From: Gonatopus flavifemur
Taxonomy: Eukaryota; Arthropoda; Insecta; Hymenoptera; Dryinidae
Direction: 5' to 3'
DNA: 64,000 nt
Assembly: GCA_018340375.1 (NCBI GenBank)
Contig: JAFFJZ010000004.1
Location: 39,716,001 to 39,780,000 of the forward strand
Shown here: positions 23,081 to 34,259 of the stretch, one piece after another
How positions within the stretch are numbered: the first letter of the stretch is position 1
Layout of the letters: each line of letters opens with the position of its first letter
Made by a program: the position numbers and the translations under genes
Notes under the pieces: generated by a model
What the model was told of the DNA's origin: nothing
The model's input: the letters and a program-made list of their open reading frames with translations, nothing else
Databases searched by the model: none

Positions 23081-23405
23081 ATTCCCGGGGGAAAAAGATT
23101 AGATCTGACCAGAAGAGATCAATTTTAGCTTGTATAATATTTGCTAACATACATGTTCAAATTTGAATTCAAACATGGAAAAGTATAAAAAGAATTTTGG
23201 TAGTTGAACAATCAATTGCTCATGAAGATTAAATGTGATTGTCAATTCAGATCCAACGAGATCTACACAGATCTAACCAGATCTGTCAAGTTCTAGTCAG
23301 ATCTATTGAGATCTGAACGGATCTAAATCTGATCTTGTGAGTAAAAATTCGTATCTACTCAGATTCGATGAGATCTAAACACGTCCAATTTTTTTTTCCG
23401 GGAAT
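23081..23405. repeat. AGATCT-array element with 7-bp flanking repeat
   Basis: The ends ATTCCCGGGGGAAAAA and TTTTTTTTTCCGGGAAT mirror each other, and GTTATGA flanks both sides (23074-23080, 23406-23412). The right half is an array of AGATCT words at about 16-base spacing. A 7-bp duplication differs from the 2-bp duplications of the other elements, so a different transposase family is likely. Confidence 0.55.
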
Positions 23406-23606
23406 GTTATGAATTCTTGTAGAATTCGTCTGAAACTGTAGTGCTGTAAGGCACACGTGTATGGTGTGAAAAAAAAGTAGGAATTGACTCTCTTAGTTGA
23501 GGAATCTGGGATAAAAGTGCGGCGGGGAATTGGTTCCGATGATTCAAATTCCCCAAATGAAAATAAATGGGCGTATATTCTGAATGCGCAAACTGAGAGA
23601 AATATT
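23406..23606. other. Short non-coding spacer
   Basis: No recognisable gene. It starts with the mirrored shoulder noted for 22990-23060. Confidence 0.3.
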
Positions 23607-24299
23607 CCCAACAAACAAGAAGATATCTATCAGTATCTAAAAGATGTCTTAAAATCATGGGAGATGTTTTGGAAGACGGTCGTGAAGATATCTTTTCGAC
23701 ATCCCAAAGATGTCTCATGCAATAAATTTAAACAAGTTTTAGATTTCTCAAAAATGTCTCGCACAAGATATCTTTTAGGCACGCTGACAAAGATATGTTT
23801 CAGATATATGGAAGACATCTTTTACGTGGTTCCAAGATATGTTGTCGATTGTTTCAAGATATGTTTTAGACATGTGGAAAGCATCTTGTACATGCCTCAA
23901 GATATTTTTTAGATTCTTTTAAAATACATTTTAGATATCTTTGAGATGTCTTCTTGAAATCATGAGGAAATCCCAGACATTACAAAATAATCACTGATGA
24001 GTTCTGAAAAAGGGACATGGCGTGACTTTTGCTCTTCTTACTTAGATAATTCTTAAGATGTGTAACAGATATTCAGAAACTCTTTCAAGATATCTTTTAG
24101 GCTATGCTGATTCGACATCTAAAGGATGTATTTCAGAAATACCTCAAAGACATGTTTCTGACAGTTCTTTGAGATATCTAAAAGATATCATTTCGAAATA
24201 TCTTGAAGTTATCTGTTTTGTGATATCATTTAGATATCTAAAACATGTCTTTCTCAAAATATCTTGTAGATGTCTTCAAGACCTTGAATGTTTGTTGGG
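23607..24299. repeat. AGATATCT-array foldback, termini CCCAACAAACA
   Basis: It starts CCCAACAAACAAGAAGATATC and ends with mirrored TGTTTGTTGGG. Both shoulders contain dozens of AGATATCT/AGATGTCT words. The central 100 bp (about 23970-24060) is free of them. It is a relative of the element at 546-3348. The flanking dinucleotides TT and TC do not match. Open frames here are word-array artefacts. Confidence 0.65.
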
Positions 24300-24577
24300 T
24301 CCCTCCTTGAATTTACACATTCAAAATATCCCCAAGAGAACGCGAACCATCTGGGTTGAATGTGTGTGGATTGTACGTGAATTCACATATCCCTGGTGAA
24401 AATGAAGCGTATACACCAAGCGCGAAGGAAACGCATACGAAGCGAAAAATGTTACATTTCCCTCTTCTTGAAGCGTGTGATGCCCGCGTGCTATAAAGTA
24501 ATGAAATCATACGTTCCATATACTTTTCATCAGCTTTCGATCCCATTTTACACACGCTTCATGGAACGTACTAATAA

Positions 24578-25218
24578 CCCACACAGCACAAAATATTTTG
24601 TATATCTATAAGATACCCGAAGAGAACATGAAGCTTCAGCGAACGTTCAGATCAGATGTGTATAGATCGGGCCGGAGGTTCATTAGAGCTAACTTTTAGA
24701 TTCACAAACGTTTGACAAAGGTACTAAGGACGTTGAAATGTCCGCCTCGAAATACGTTCAGGAAACATGGATGGAACGTTCGCTGAAGGTTCATCGAAGG
24801 TTTGAGGAAGCTTCACAAAAATATCTATACTTAGATTAATTTACAATAATTTATGTGTATCAATTAATTCATTTTTCATATAAATTGATCTAAATTAATA
24901 TCAGTATAGATATTTTTGTGGAACTTCGTTAAACCTTCGATGAACCTTCAGCGAACATTCCATCTATGTTTCCTGAACGTATTTCGAGGCGGACATCTCA
25001 GCGTTCGTAGTACCTTTGACGAAGCTTTGTGAATCTAAAAGTTAGCTTTCATAAACCTTCAAGCCGATCTATACAGATCTAATCTGAACGTTCGCTGAAG
25101 CTTCATGTTCTCTTCGGGTATGTATACGATATTATTTACATGCATACCATATATATAAAATATTCAAATATAAAGATATATAGTATAGATATGCATGAAA
25201 TATAGGGTGCTGTTTGGG
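24578..25218. repeat. Third layer, termini CCCACACAGCAC
   Basis: CCCACACAGCAC at 24578 is mirrored by GTGCTGTTTGGG ending at 25218 (one mismatch), with AA on both sides. The interior outside the fourth layer is AT-rich (tatagatat words). Confidence 0.55.
24616..25118. repeat. CCCGAAG-family foldback MITE, copy 2 (innermost layer)
   Basis: It is 503 bp, with perfect 20-base ends CCCGAAGAGAACATGAAGCT and TA on both sides (24614-24615, 25119-25120). The arms of about 220 bp are mirrored and consist of ACGTTC/AAGGTTC words. The loop is AT-rich (aatttacaataatttatgtg). Non-coding. Confidence 0.85.
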
Positions 25219-25287
25219 AAGTTACACCAAGCGTGTGCGAATCATATCTATTTTGACTCCAAATAATATTTTTAAGCAGCCAATATC

Positions 25288-25358
25288 ATATCCATGGCTC
25301 AGCGGATGAGACTCTTGTCTGCCATGGTGGCAGTTACCGGTTCAATTCTCACAAAGCG
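25288..25358 (+). other. tRNA-like sequence (SINE head candidate)
   Basis: An A-box-like TGGCTCAGCGGATGAG is followed by the B-box-like GGTTCAATTCTC with tRNA-like spacing. The stems are imperfect. It lies in the right shoulder of the second layer of the nest. A frame starting in it is not a gene. Confidence 0.4.
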
Positions 25359-25809
25359 GTTCCGTTTTTTCATTCAGATTCTCATGAATTTTATACGCTT
25401 CTTTTGTTTAAATTCCCGCTTCACATACTCTTTGTATCCCTTTCATTCGAGCTTTGTATACTTTTCATTATTGTTTCTGTTACGCTCCACTATTCGCTCC
25501 GGTTACTCTTCCTTTTCGCTTCCATTTTCACCAGGGTTATGGAACGTTCAATGGACCTTCAAATGTCCGGACGTTGAATAGACCTCTATTGAACGTTTCT
25601 TGAACCTTTGTGTTCTCTTGGGGATATGCTAACTCATTTCTAATTCTGAAGATTGAATTATCGGAACAACTTCCCCGCGGCACTTTTAACCCCACTTTCC
25701 CCTGCTGGAAAATTTCACACCCAGAAGTGGAGTCAATATTTGGACGATTTGACAAAATAGTTCGGGCTACCATAATTTTAGTCGAGTTTACAGCTGGAAA
25801 TGTAAGATT

Positions 25810-26222
25810 CCCGAAGAGAACATGAAGCTTCAGCGAACGTTCAGATCGGATTTGTATAGATCGGGCCGAAGGTTCATTAGAGCTAACTTTTAGATTCACA
25901 AACGTTTCACAAAGGTTCTACGACCGTTGAAATGTCCGCCTCGAAATACGTTCAGGAAACATAGATGGAACGTTCGCTGAAGGTTCATCGAAGGTTTGAC
26001 GAAGCTTCACAAAAATATCTATACTGAAATTAATTTATAATAATTTATGTTGATTAATCAATTTATTTTTCATATAAATTGATGAAAATTAATCTAAGTA
26101 TAGATATTTTTGTGAAGCTTCCTCAAACCTTCGATGAACCTTCAATGAGCGTTCCATCTATGTTTCCTGAAAGTATACAGATCTAATCTGAACGTTCGCT
26201 GAAGCTTCATGTTCTCTTCGGG
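25810..26222. repeat. CCCGAAG-family foldback MITE, copy 3 (internally deleted)
   Basis: It is 413 bp with TT on both sides. The ends and left arm are intact. The right arm lacks about 90 bp between cctgaaagta and tacagatctaatctg, so the hairpin is asymmetric. Confidence 0.85.
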
Positions 26223-26333
26223 TTTGCATCAGTTGTGATATATTTCACATTCGCTGTTGTAAGATTAACTCATCTTACTCATCATCATCAAGATATTCAT
26301 TATGAATATTTTGAATTCAAAATGAACTCTCAA

Positions 26334-26838
26334 CCCGAAGAGAACATGAAGCTTCAGCGAACGTTCAAATTAGATCTGCATAGATCGGATCGAAGATCCA
26401 TGAAAGCTCATTTTTAGATTCATAAACGTTTAACAAAGGTTCTACGAACGTTGAAATGTCCGCCTCGGAATGCCTTCAGGAAATGTAGATGGAATGTGCG
26501 TTGAAGGTTCATCGAAGGTTTGTGGAAGCTTCACAAAAATATCTATACTTAGATTAATTTCCAATAATTCACATGAATAATCAATTAAATGATGAACATA
26601 AATTGATGAAAACTCATAGAAAAGTATAGATGTTTTTGTGAAGCTTTATTAAACCTTCGATGAACCTTCAATGAACGTTCCATCTACGTTTCCTGAAAGT
26701 ATTTCGAGGCGGACATTTCAACGTTCGTAGAATCTTTGTCAAACGTGTGTGAATCTAAAAATGAGCTTTCATGAACCTTCTGCCCGATCTATACAAATCT
26801 AATTTGAACGTTCACTGAAGCTTGATGTTCTCTTCGGG
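26334..26838. repeat. CCCGAAG-family foldback MITE, copy 4
   Basis: It is 505 bp, with AA on both sides. It shares the caattaaatgatgaacataaattgatg loop with the copy at 34722, which marks a subfamily. The right end has one change (cttgatg for cttcatg). Confidence 0.85.
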
Positions 26839-27019
26839 AATGAACAACTAAATGGGCAGAGAGATTTCATATCGAGATTTCATAATAAATTCTGTGGGCA
26901 TTCTAAAAGTTTTCATTTTGAATTCAAAATATTTATAATAAACACATATTGATTAGCATAACGGAAACTATTCAAGAGGTCATTATTAGAAAGTCCTCAT
27001 GAATTCCAATTGGGTGGGG

Positions 27020-27574
27020 ATTCAGGATCAAATTGAGAAATTATTGTCAAGGTATAGGACTAAGGTCGAAAGGATTCAATAATCATATTCGTTGGGGCTT
27101 GGATTTGTATTTATGACAAAAAAATAACTAACTCAGAATATAAACCAACAATTTTGTAACAACCACACGAACTTCTTCATGGTTTTTTCTTAAAAAAGTT
27201 TCATTCTCAATCCGTTCATAACTTATGAAAAATCTTCACCATGGAGAATTTTTATGCAGACAATTTTCACAATGATTACTCGTATTTATTCATATAATTC
27301 GTAAAATACATTTCCATAAACAAAAGCGTGTGACAATGTCATGATGATACAATATCAAAAATCTTCATGGTGAAGATTTTTCAAATATCAAAAAGAATAA
27401 AATCAGCTCTCATAAGTCATGAACGGATTGAACATAGAAATTTTTTCAGAAAAACACCATGGAAAATTTGGTGTGGTTGTTACAAAGTTGTTTGTTCATA
27501 TTTCGAGTTGATTCTTTTTTTGTCATAAACCTCTCTCCCATCTTGTACTGGAATTTTTTCAAATTTGATCCTGA
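27020..27574. repeat. Foldback element, about 200-bp arms
   Basis: The left end attcaggatcaaattgagaaatt is mirrored by aattttttcaaatttgatcctgaat. Pairing continues inward through aaccacacgaactt/gtgtggttgtt and catggtgaagatttttc. No gene and no clear target duplication. Confidence 0.6.
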
Positions 27575-27844
27575 ATATTGCAAGAAAACTATCTGAAATT
27601 GTAGTAGCTCGAACTATTTTAGAAATCGTCCAAGTATCGACTCCGCAAGATTGAGATTTTACAACTTTTTTTTTCTCAGTGCAGTACTTTCCTTTTCCAG
27701 TATATTCGGTAAAATTTTATGGATTTTGTATTGTAAAGTTCCAGTATTCTGGAATATTTCTGCAAATGTACTGGAATCTTCAGCACGCAGTAAAAAATTT
27801 TGTGTTAGAAACGGAGCACTCAAAATTCGCGTTGGAAATCAACA

Positions 27845-28162
27845 CCCAAGCAGCACGAGAATATACTATGAACGTTCTTCGAATATTCGAAATATGTTCT
27901 ATGCACATTCCAATGAGACCGTTTCATAGATGCTATGCATATTCATCGAACGTATGTAATCGAATATACGATGGTACGTCAATCGAATGTCGATTGAATG
28001 AATATCGTACATTTCGAATGTACCATATAAGTTCTAAGTATATTTAAAACAGTCTCATTCGAAAATTCCATTAACGTTCATTATATGTTCTTCGTATCTC
28101 ATTCGTACATTCTACGGACGTTTCTATTTCGTATATACTTTGAACTTCTGTTGCTGCTTGGG
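27845..28162. repeat. CCCAAGCAGCA-family MITE, copy 1
   Basis: It is 318 bp with ends CCCAAGCAGCA and TGCTGCTTGGG and CA on both sides. The interior is built from attcgaa, gaacgt and gttctatg words. Sister copies are 34260-34578 (inverted) and 35569-35886. The open frames through it are not genes. Confidence 0.8.
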
Positions 28163-28623
28163 CACAGATGAGTGTTGAAATCAACAGATTTTCATTCTAA
28201 ACTCAACATTTTTGTGTTATTATAATTTCTCACATCCTTTGTGTCAATATTTCAATATAGATTTTAAGTTAACCGTTTGGGACATGCACATGTTAAAAAT
28301 ACCCACACAAAATTCCCTACTGTGTACAATGTACCGGTCAATGACTCCCTTGAGCACAAAATTTATCTTTGAGAAATTTTTTGAACGTTCAGAAATCCTC
28401 CTCTAAGTTCTATAAACTTGCCATAAACGTTCTAATGGCTTGATGTTCTCTTTGGGTTCTAATGAAATACTGAAATTTTTCAGTTTGATGTTCAAAGTAA
28501 ACTATGAGTGGATCGTTTTTAACAGAAAGTTTTTTTCTGTTCTCTTTTACAATGTTATGAACGGATAAAAAAAAACAATCACCATGATCGGTCCAAATTG
28601 AGTTCAGGACAATAAAAAAAATC
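28163..28623. other. Non-coding stretch with a relic MITE end
   Basis: No gene. The piece at about 28381-28457 (acgttc words ending cttgatgttctctttgggtt) is a single diverged right end of a CCCGAAG-like element. Confidence 0.4.
28611..28621 (-). terminator. RNA polymerase III terminator of tRNA-Asp
   Basis: An eight-T run on the minus strand begins within a few bases of the tRNA 3' end, the standard Pol III stop signal. Confidence 0.85.
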
Positions 28624-28695
28624 CTCCCCGGCGGGGAATCGAACCCCGGTCTCCCGCGTGACAGGCGGGGATACTGACCACTATACTACCGAGGA
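28624..28695 (-). tRNA. tRNA-Asp (GTC)
   Basis: The 72-base minus-strand sequence folds into a full cloverleaf. The acceptor TCCTCGG pairs with CCGGGGA (one G-U), followed by discriminator G. The A box is TAGTATAGTGG and the B box GGTTCGATTCC. The anticodon GTC lies at 28660-28662 in the loop CTGTCAC closed by a CCCGC/GCGGG stem. No intron; CCA is not encoded, as expected for a nuclear gene. A T8 run directly downstream on the minus strand (28611-28621) would terminate RNA polymerase III. This is the only structurally sound tRNA I see in the window. Confidence 0.97.
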
Positions 28696-29270
28696 CCAGA
28701 TATCAAGGTGATCGAAAAAGTTGTATATAAACCTAGAAAACATGTTCGACAATATGTACATTGATAATCGATTTTTTCCTACATTTTATTCATTTTCATT
28801 ATAAAGGGTGATCAAAACCAAACTACATCCTGATATAATTAATCAGTTGAGAACGAATTTTAGAAAATATATTACAAGAAGTTGAAGAAAAAATCAAATG
28901 AAAAATGCATCAGAAAAATCTGAGATGATATTAGAAACGAATGAACTGTGGGAAAGGATAAAAGCAGATTGTAATTTCCATGTCTTGCTCTGTATTTGTT
29001 ATAACGCAATATACCAACCACGTCGCGAATGTGGTCGATATCTAAAAAAGGTGGGACAATGCCATCTGTGAGCGGTCTTATCGACTACTAACTTGGCGCG
29101 CTCTACCTTATCTACGGCGAAACACCGAATTTGAATTCGCATACTACGAACATCTACGATCGCTGCGACTTGATAAAACTACAGACTATGGATTACGGTA
29201 ATGTAATGAAATGATGCGATGAATTGAAGAAAAATTTCAGGAAGAATCATAAAAATTTAGATACACTCAC
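28696..29270. other. Unique stretch upstream of tRNA-Asp
   Basis: The interval 29010-29200 is noticeably richer in CpG (accacgtcgcgaatgtgg, ttggcgcgctctacc) than its surroundings and is not repeated in the window. It could be host regulatory DNA. No gene recognised. Confidence 0.3.
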
Positions 29271-29428
29271 AGAAAGGATTTCTTGAAATGAGACAATTTT
29301 TCTTGTCGTTGGGACAAAACTCATTTTTTTCTTGAGGCTAGAAAATTGTACTTGAATCAAGAAAAAAGTGAGTTTTCTCCTAGCGAAAAGAAAAATTTTC
29401 TCATTTCAAGAAATCCTTTCCGCGTAGC
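29271..29428. repeat. Short hairpin element
   Basis: The arms of about 60 bases are near-perfect mirrors (agaaaggatttcttgaaatgag against ctcatttcaagaaatccttt). The inner parts pair through actcattttttt/aaaaaagtgagt. The ends CACAGAAAGG and CCTTTCCGCG suggest a CAC-type MITE. Confidence 0.65.
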
Positions 29429-29434
29429 ACACAA

Positions 29435-29640
29435 TGTGTCACCAATATTCCCAGAATATTAGAAATGTCTCATTTGAAATATTCTGTTTGAAATATTTCT
29501 ACAATATTATGTGAATATTGTGTGTACAATATTTCGTATAACATATTCTGACAATCTTCCAATTGAAACATTGTATAATTGATATTTTGCAATGTTCTCA
29601 GAATGATATATTGTGAGAATATTCTAAAAGTATCCTTTAT
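29435..29640. repeat. Array of AATATT words
   Basis: More than ten AATATT/ATATTC words occur at irregular spacing. A second array of the same word lies at 31740-31912. The two may be shoulders of one element split by everything between them. Confidence 0.5.
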
Positions 29641-29665
29641 TTAACCCATTAATGCCCATTGCGAA

Positions 29666-29772
29666 CCCTAATAGCACCAAGGTCCCTGGACGTTTTGAAA
29701 ACGTTCTGAGAATGTTTTGAACACGTCCCAACGTTCTTGGAGCGTTTTAAAAACCTCCCAGTGCTATTAGGG
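29666..29772. repeat. Small CCCTAATAGCAC MITE
   Basis: It is 107 bp with perfect 12-base ends CCCTAATAGCAC and GTGCTATTAGGG and AA on both sides. The interior consists of ACGTTC/ACGTTTT words. It is the smallest clean member of the CCC-type group. Confidence 0.8.
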
Positions 29773-29789
29773 AAACTGCTTGGCCTACG

Positions 29790-31310
29790 GAAAAGGTAAC
29801 TATTGGAAATAGAATATATAGTTGGAGGATGAACATCCGCATAAAAAAAAATTCACAATTTGTTTGAACAATTATTGTTCAAACAATTTGTTGGAAATAT
29901 CGATTCACGTGAACGAAAACCCTGGAATCGTATTCTATAGAAAGTTTCATGCAAGAAACGATGGTTCGGAAAATTTTTAGCGATCGCAATTGTTGTAAAT
30001 AAAAATTATAAACAATTTCGAATTCTTTATAAAGCAGTGATTATTGGAAATAAGATATCTAGTTGGAAGATGAACATTCGCAGGAAAAAATTTGTCCCAC
30101 AATTTGTTGCAACAATTATTTTTCAAACAATTCATGGCAAATATCAATTGACGTTAATGAAAACCCCGGAATCATATTCTACGAGACATTTCACGTAAGA
30201 ATCGGTGGTTCGGAAGATTTTCGGCCATCGCGATTGTTGTGAATAAAATGTATAAACAATTTCGAATCCTTCATCACCGTTTGCGTCCACAGCGATATTT
30301 CTTAGTTCATGGGAAAAGTAACTAGTTGAATCAGGATATTATACTGGATGGTGGGATTGATTGAACGAGGAAATATCATATCCCGAAGGGAACATGAAGC
30401 TTCAGCGAATGTTCAGATCAGATCTGTATAGATCGGGCCGAAGGTTCATTAGAGCTAACTTTTAGATTCACAAACGTTTGACAAAGGTTCTACGAATGTT
30501 GAAATGTCCGCCTCGAAATACGTTCAGGAAACATAGATGGAACGTTCGCTGAAGGTTCATCGAAGGTTTGACGGAGCTTTATAAGAATATCTATACTTGT
30601 ATTAATTTTGATCAATTCATATGAAAAATAAATTAATTAATAAACATAAATTATTATAAATTAATCTAAGTATAGATATTTTTGTGAAGCTTCCTCAAAC
30701 CTTCGATGAACCTTCAATGAACGTTCCATCTATGTTTCCTGAACGTATTTCGAGGCGGACATTTCAACGTTCGTAGAACCTTTGTCAAACGTTTGTGAAT
30801 CTAAAAGTTAGCTCTAATGAACCTTCGGCCCGATCTATACAGATCTGATCTGAACATTCGCTGAAGCTTCATGTTCTCTTCGGGATGAGACGGGAACATC
30901 GAAATAAGAGTGATTGTGTGGAGGATAATTTTGAGTGAAAAAAGGGCTCAATCGAATTTTATATGTATAACAATTGCGATGGCTGAAAATTTTCTGAATT
31001 ACCGATCTTTGCATGAAATTTTCCATAGAATACGGTTCCGGGGTTTTCGTTCACGTGAATTGATGTATTCAACAAATTCCTGGAACAATAATTGTTCAAA
31101 AAAATTAAAAGAAATTTTTTTTTATGCGGATGTTTATCCCCCAACTAGATATTCTATCTCCAATAATTACTTTTTCTGGGGGCCGAGCAGTTTTTCCATG
31201 GACACCAACAGGTATGAAAAATTCGAAATTGTTTATAAGTTTTATTTACAACAATCGCGAAGACCAAAACTTTTCCGACTCATCTTTTCTCGCATGAAAT
31301 TTCCCACAGA
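29790..31310. repeat. Tandem and inverted repeat around a MITE
   Basis: A unit of about 240 bp occurs in tandem at about 29796-30040 and 30040-30280 (gaaataagatatctagttgga, then acaatttgtt, then cgcgattgttgt). Mirrored copies lie at 30955-31170 and, partly, 31210-31310. The CCCGAAG element 30382-30884 sits between the two halves. The 174-codon frame at 30910-31434 is read across the mirrored copy and is not credible as a protein. Confidence 0.6.
30382..30884. repeat. CCCGAAG-family foldback MITE, copy 5
   Basis: It is 503 bp with AT on both sides (30380-30381, 30885-30886). The left end has one change (CCCGAAGGGAAC). Very close to copy 2 in arm sequence. Confidence 0.85.
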
Positions 31311-31739
31311 ATACACAGCGAAAAATTTTGTGTCACAGTGGGTCCACTCACAGTTTGTGTTGAAACCAACATATCAAATTCTGAAATTCCCAGATTTCCA
31401 TCAATGTAAATTGAACATTTTTGTGTTGATTTGATACAGTTTTTGTGTTAATATTTAACATAAATTGCGAGTGGACCTCCTGGGACATACACGTGTGTTA
31501 AAAATACACACAATTCGCTGATGTGATAGAGGCTTTGACTCTCACTCGCAGCACCCGGGTTTAATTCCCACTGAAGGGACTTTCTCATAATCGACTTTCA
31601 ATGTAGGTTTTCTTCTACAAAAAGTGGTCCTGGTCAAGCTCACTAAACATTTGTAGAGGCAAACTCTGAAGGAATTTGTTTCCGACTAAAAGTATTATTT
31701 TGTGAATTTGTTAATATACTTAATTTTTGGATTTCTTTC
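31311..31739. other. Non-coding stretch with a tRNA-like head
   Basis: At 31505-31568 (plus) a tRNA-like phrase ends in the B-box-like GGGTTTAATTCCC; it could start a SINE. Upstream, ttttgtgttgatttg words resemble the host sequence around 28165-28230. No gene. Confidence 0.35.
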
Positions 31740-31912
31740 GATACAGAATATCGCTGAAATGATCTCAGCAATATTTCAGATTATTTCAAGAATATTGCAA
31801 AGTGACATGAGACATTGAGGAAATATTCTGACAATATTTCTGAGATGATTCCCAAAATATTGTAAATTCCAAATGTAATATTCTGGAGATATTGCTAGAA
31901 TATCTTGTGTTA
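31740..31912. repeat. Array of AATATT words, second copy
   Basis: About a dozen AATATT/ATATTGC words in 170 bases, comparable to 29435-29640. Confidence 0.5.
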
Positions 31913-31916
31913 TGTA

Positions 31917-32199
31917 GGTGAGAACTCAATTTCTTAGACTCGGAGAAAATTTCTTTGCCACCATTCTGATAAATATTGTCTCCAATGGAAGAAACAATTA
32001 ATTTCAATGGAAAAATTTCTCACTGAATTGAAATCACATTTTCCGAAATCAAGAAGGAATATATTTCTGTTTCAAGTTTTCGTTTCAATCTGATAAAAAC
32101 TTTCTCCATTTAACTGAATTTTTTTCCATTGGAAAAAAGATTTATTAGAATGGGGGCAAAGAAAATTTTCTTCCAGTTCAAGAAATTGAGTTCTCAGTG
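31917..32199. repeat. CACTGAGAACCC-type foldback MITE, copy 2
   Basis: It is 283 bp with TA on both sides (31915-31916, 32200-32201). It ends aagaaattgagttctcagtg and its mirror. It shares the internal ttccattggaaaaaa phrase with copies 1 and 3. Confidence 0.7.
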
Positions 32200-32459
32200 T
32201 ATCAGAAATATGACATACTGGAGTTGTTCCATCGACATTAAATATTCATCTCTGAAATACATCAGAATTCGACTCTCAGGAGTTCCGTATGAGCACAGTC
32301 AGAGATTTTTCTGATGAAATCTTCTGATATCAGAATCGAAACACTATCCTCTTCATGAAATGTTATAGAGTTCTCCGTGTTGTGTAATATCATATAGGCC
32401 AGTTTCACCCGACATGCAAGCAAAATAATAATTTATAACATAACTCTTCTCTTCGTGTA

Positions 32460-32710
32460 CACGGAAAAAAGAAAACAGCAATGGCTACTGTGAATCGCAG
32501 TAATTCATTGACAAAAGATGAAAAATCAGATTCACGCCATTCATTACTGCGTCTCCCAGTAACCGTTAATGTCCAAGCAGCATTGACGAATTTAACTGCA
32601 GTACCCATCACTGTGATCGCGCTAACCTCTATCATTCAAGCGTGTTTTCATTTGTTTTTCCACTGATTGCTGTTATGGACAGTAACCAGTGCTGTTTTCT
32701 TCTTTCCGTG
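32460..32710. repeat. CACGGAAAAAAGAAAACAGC foldback MITE
   Basis: It is 251 bp with ends CACGGAAAAAAGAAAACAGC and GCTGTTTTCTTCTTTCCGTG and TA on both sides (32458-32459, 32711-32712). The inner arms (tggctactgtg/acagtaacca) also pair. No gene. Confidence 0.75.
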
Positions 32711-32712
32711 TA

Positions 32713-33580
32713 GAAATATTCATTGATATTCAGAGTGATTGCCAGTGGAGAAACGTGTCAGGTAGGCAACGATTCTGTAGAATTTTTTCGAGTTTTTCAG
32801 AGTTGGAAAAGATGTTTACAAATATTCAGAGGTTTTCAGATTCTTTTCAATAAGATTCACAGTTTTTCACTGAAATTCAGAGACGTTCTCAGAGATCTTC
32901 AGAGACATTTATTTTCACCAAATATACGAATATTACTGGAAAATTATGAACACATGGTTTTCATTCAAGACCATCTCAAACATTCGATTTGGCGTGTCCT
33001 ATCGATGCACACTTTTGCGAGGAATTGGAACAATTTCTCAAACTCAACGTTTACAAATCGAATCTAATATTACGTGTAATTATTACATGTGCAAAACAAT
33101 TCACTCATGGGTCGTCCAAGAACTACGTGGCCGATAAAGGAGGAGGGAGGGGTAAGATGAAATGCTGCACTAGGTTACAGGGGGGGGGGGGGGGTGTTTG
33201 TTTCCAAGCCACGTGGTTTTTTATTCATCTTGGATATGAAAGAAAATTCTATATAAACATACGAAAAATAATCCATTGAAATATAAACCGAATAGATATT
33301 TGATTGAATCAAATAATATTTCACTCGATTCAAGTGAATTTCATTTGAAATGCGAGAAATTCTATCTCAGTAAAATGAATTTTTCATTTCAGTCAATTGA
33401 AATTTTATTAAGGTTATATTTGAATAAAAATTTATTTGATTGAAATTAATTTAGTTGAACATAGAAAATTACGTTCCTGTGTGCGAGGGCGCAGGTCAAA
33501 ATGTCGCAAAAACAGGGCTGGCCTGAGGAATTTTTCTTCTCTCTCCAATCGATATGAAACAAAGGACAGCGTATAGCCCT
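32713..33580. other. Non-coding stretch with word array and G-run
   Basis: Between 32790 and 32920 ttcagag/tcagagac words repeat. A run of about 15 G lies near 33181-33195. No convincing gene. Confidence 0.35.
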
Positions 33581-34259
33581 GGTTAAACGAAACGATTGAT
33601 TCCGACCAAATCTGATTGAATGAATCGTACGTACTTTGGAGCATCGATATTTGGGGATTGAACTTCAATCAGAATTGGTCGGCTTGAATAGGGATCAATG
33701 GACAGGCTTCCTTGAATGGTATTGAATGAGGGATGTACAGGTGAAACAAGGGACACTCTTGCATAGGGAAATGGGGAGGGATAGAGTAATCCGATTGAAT
33801 GTGGTTTGAACATATTTATGTTTCTGGATTCAATAGGCATTTGACTGTTTCGATTTTCATATGAAAATTGATAGAATTCAATGATCATTTCACTGATCGT
33901 GATCAAATCAGAATCAAATGATGGATTGGATATAGAAAATCGGGGATTTTAGTGATTTAGAATCAATAAGAAAATCAACGGATGGATGAATGAGAATGGA
34001 TCAGCATTTGCCCAGTAATGTTGAGATGGAATAGATAATCAGATTCAATGGGAGAAAGCCCATTATAAGTGCAGAATGCTGTTAATGACAGATGAATGAG
34101 ATCGTTTCAGAACATTGTGTAGTTGATATCCCGATTGAATACAATAGGATTTAATGAGCGTGCGGACGAATCAATCACTGTAATTACCCAAGAAACAATC
34201 GGTGCATTTACGGGATGAATCAATTGGAATGAATGGGGAACGTGAACATTGCAAGCGAA

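Larger units (their letters stand above)
24391..25536. repeat. Second layer, termini CCCTGGTGAAAATGAAGCG
   Basis: The 19-base left end is mirrored at 25518-25536 (cgcttccattttcaccaggg, one mismatch). The shoulders carry gaagcg/cgcttc words. The adjacent dinucleotides AT and TT do not match. Confidence 0.6.
24330..25623. repeat. Outer layer of a four-deep nest, termini CCCCAAGAGAAC
   Basis: CCCCAAGAGAACGCGAACC at 24330 is mirrored by GTTCTCTTGGGG ending at 25623, with AT on both sides. Inside its right shoulder are AACGTTC words. A small relative with the same ends lies at 55180-55277. Confidence 0.65.

Noticed and set aside
23484..24399. Several open frames rich in RYLKDV phrases
   Set aside because: Translations of the AGATATCT word array; low complexity and no domain.
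30910..31434. 174-codon open frame
   Set aside because: Spans a mirrored repeat whose direct copies at 29.8-30.3 kb do not keep the frame.
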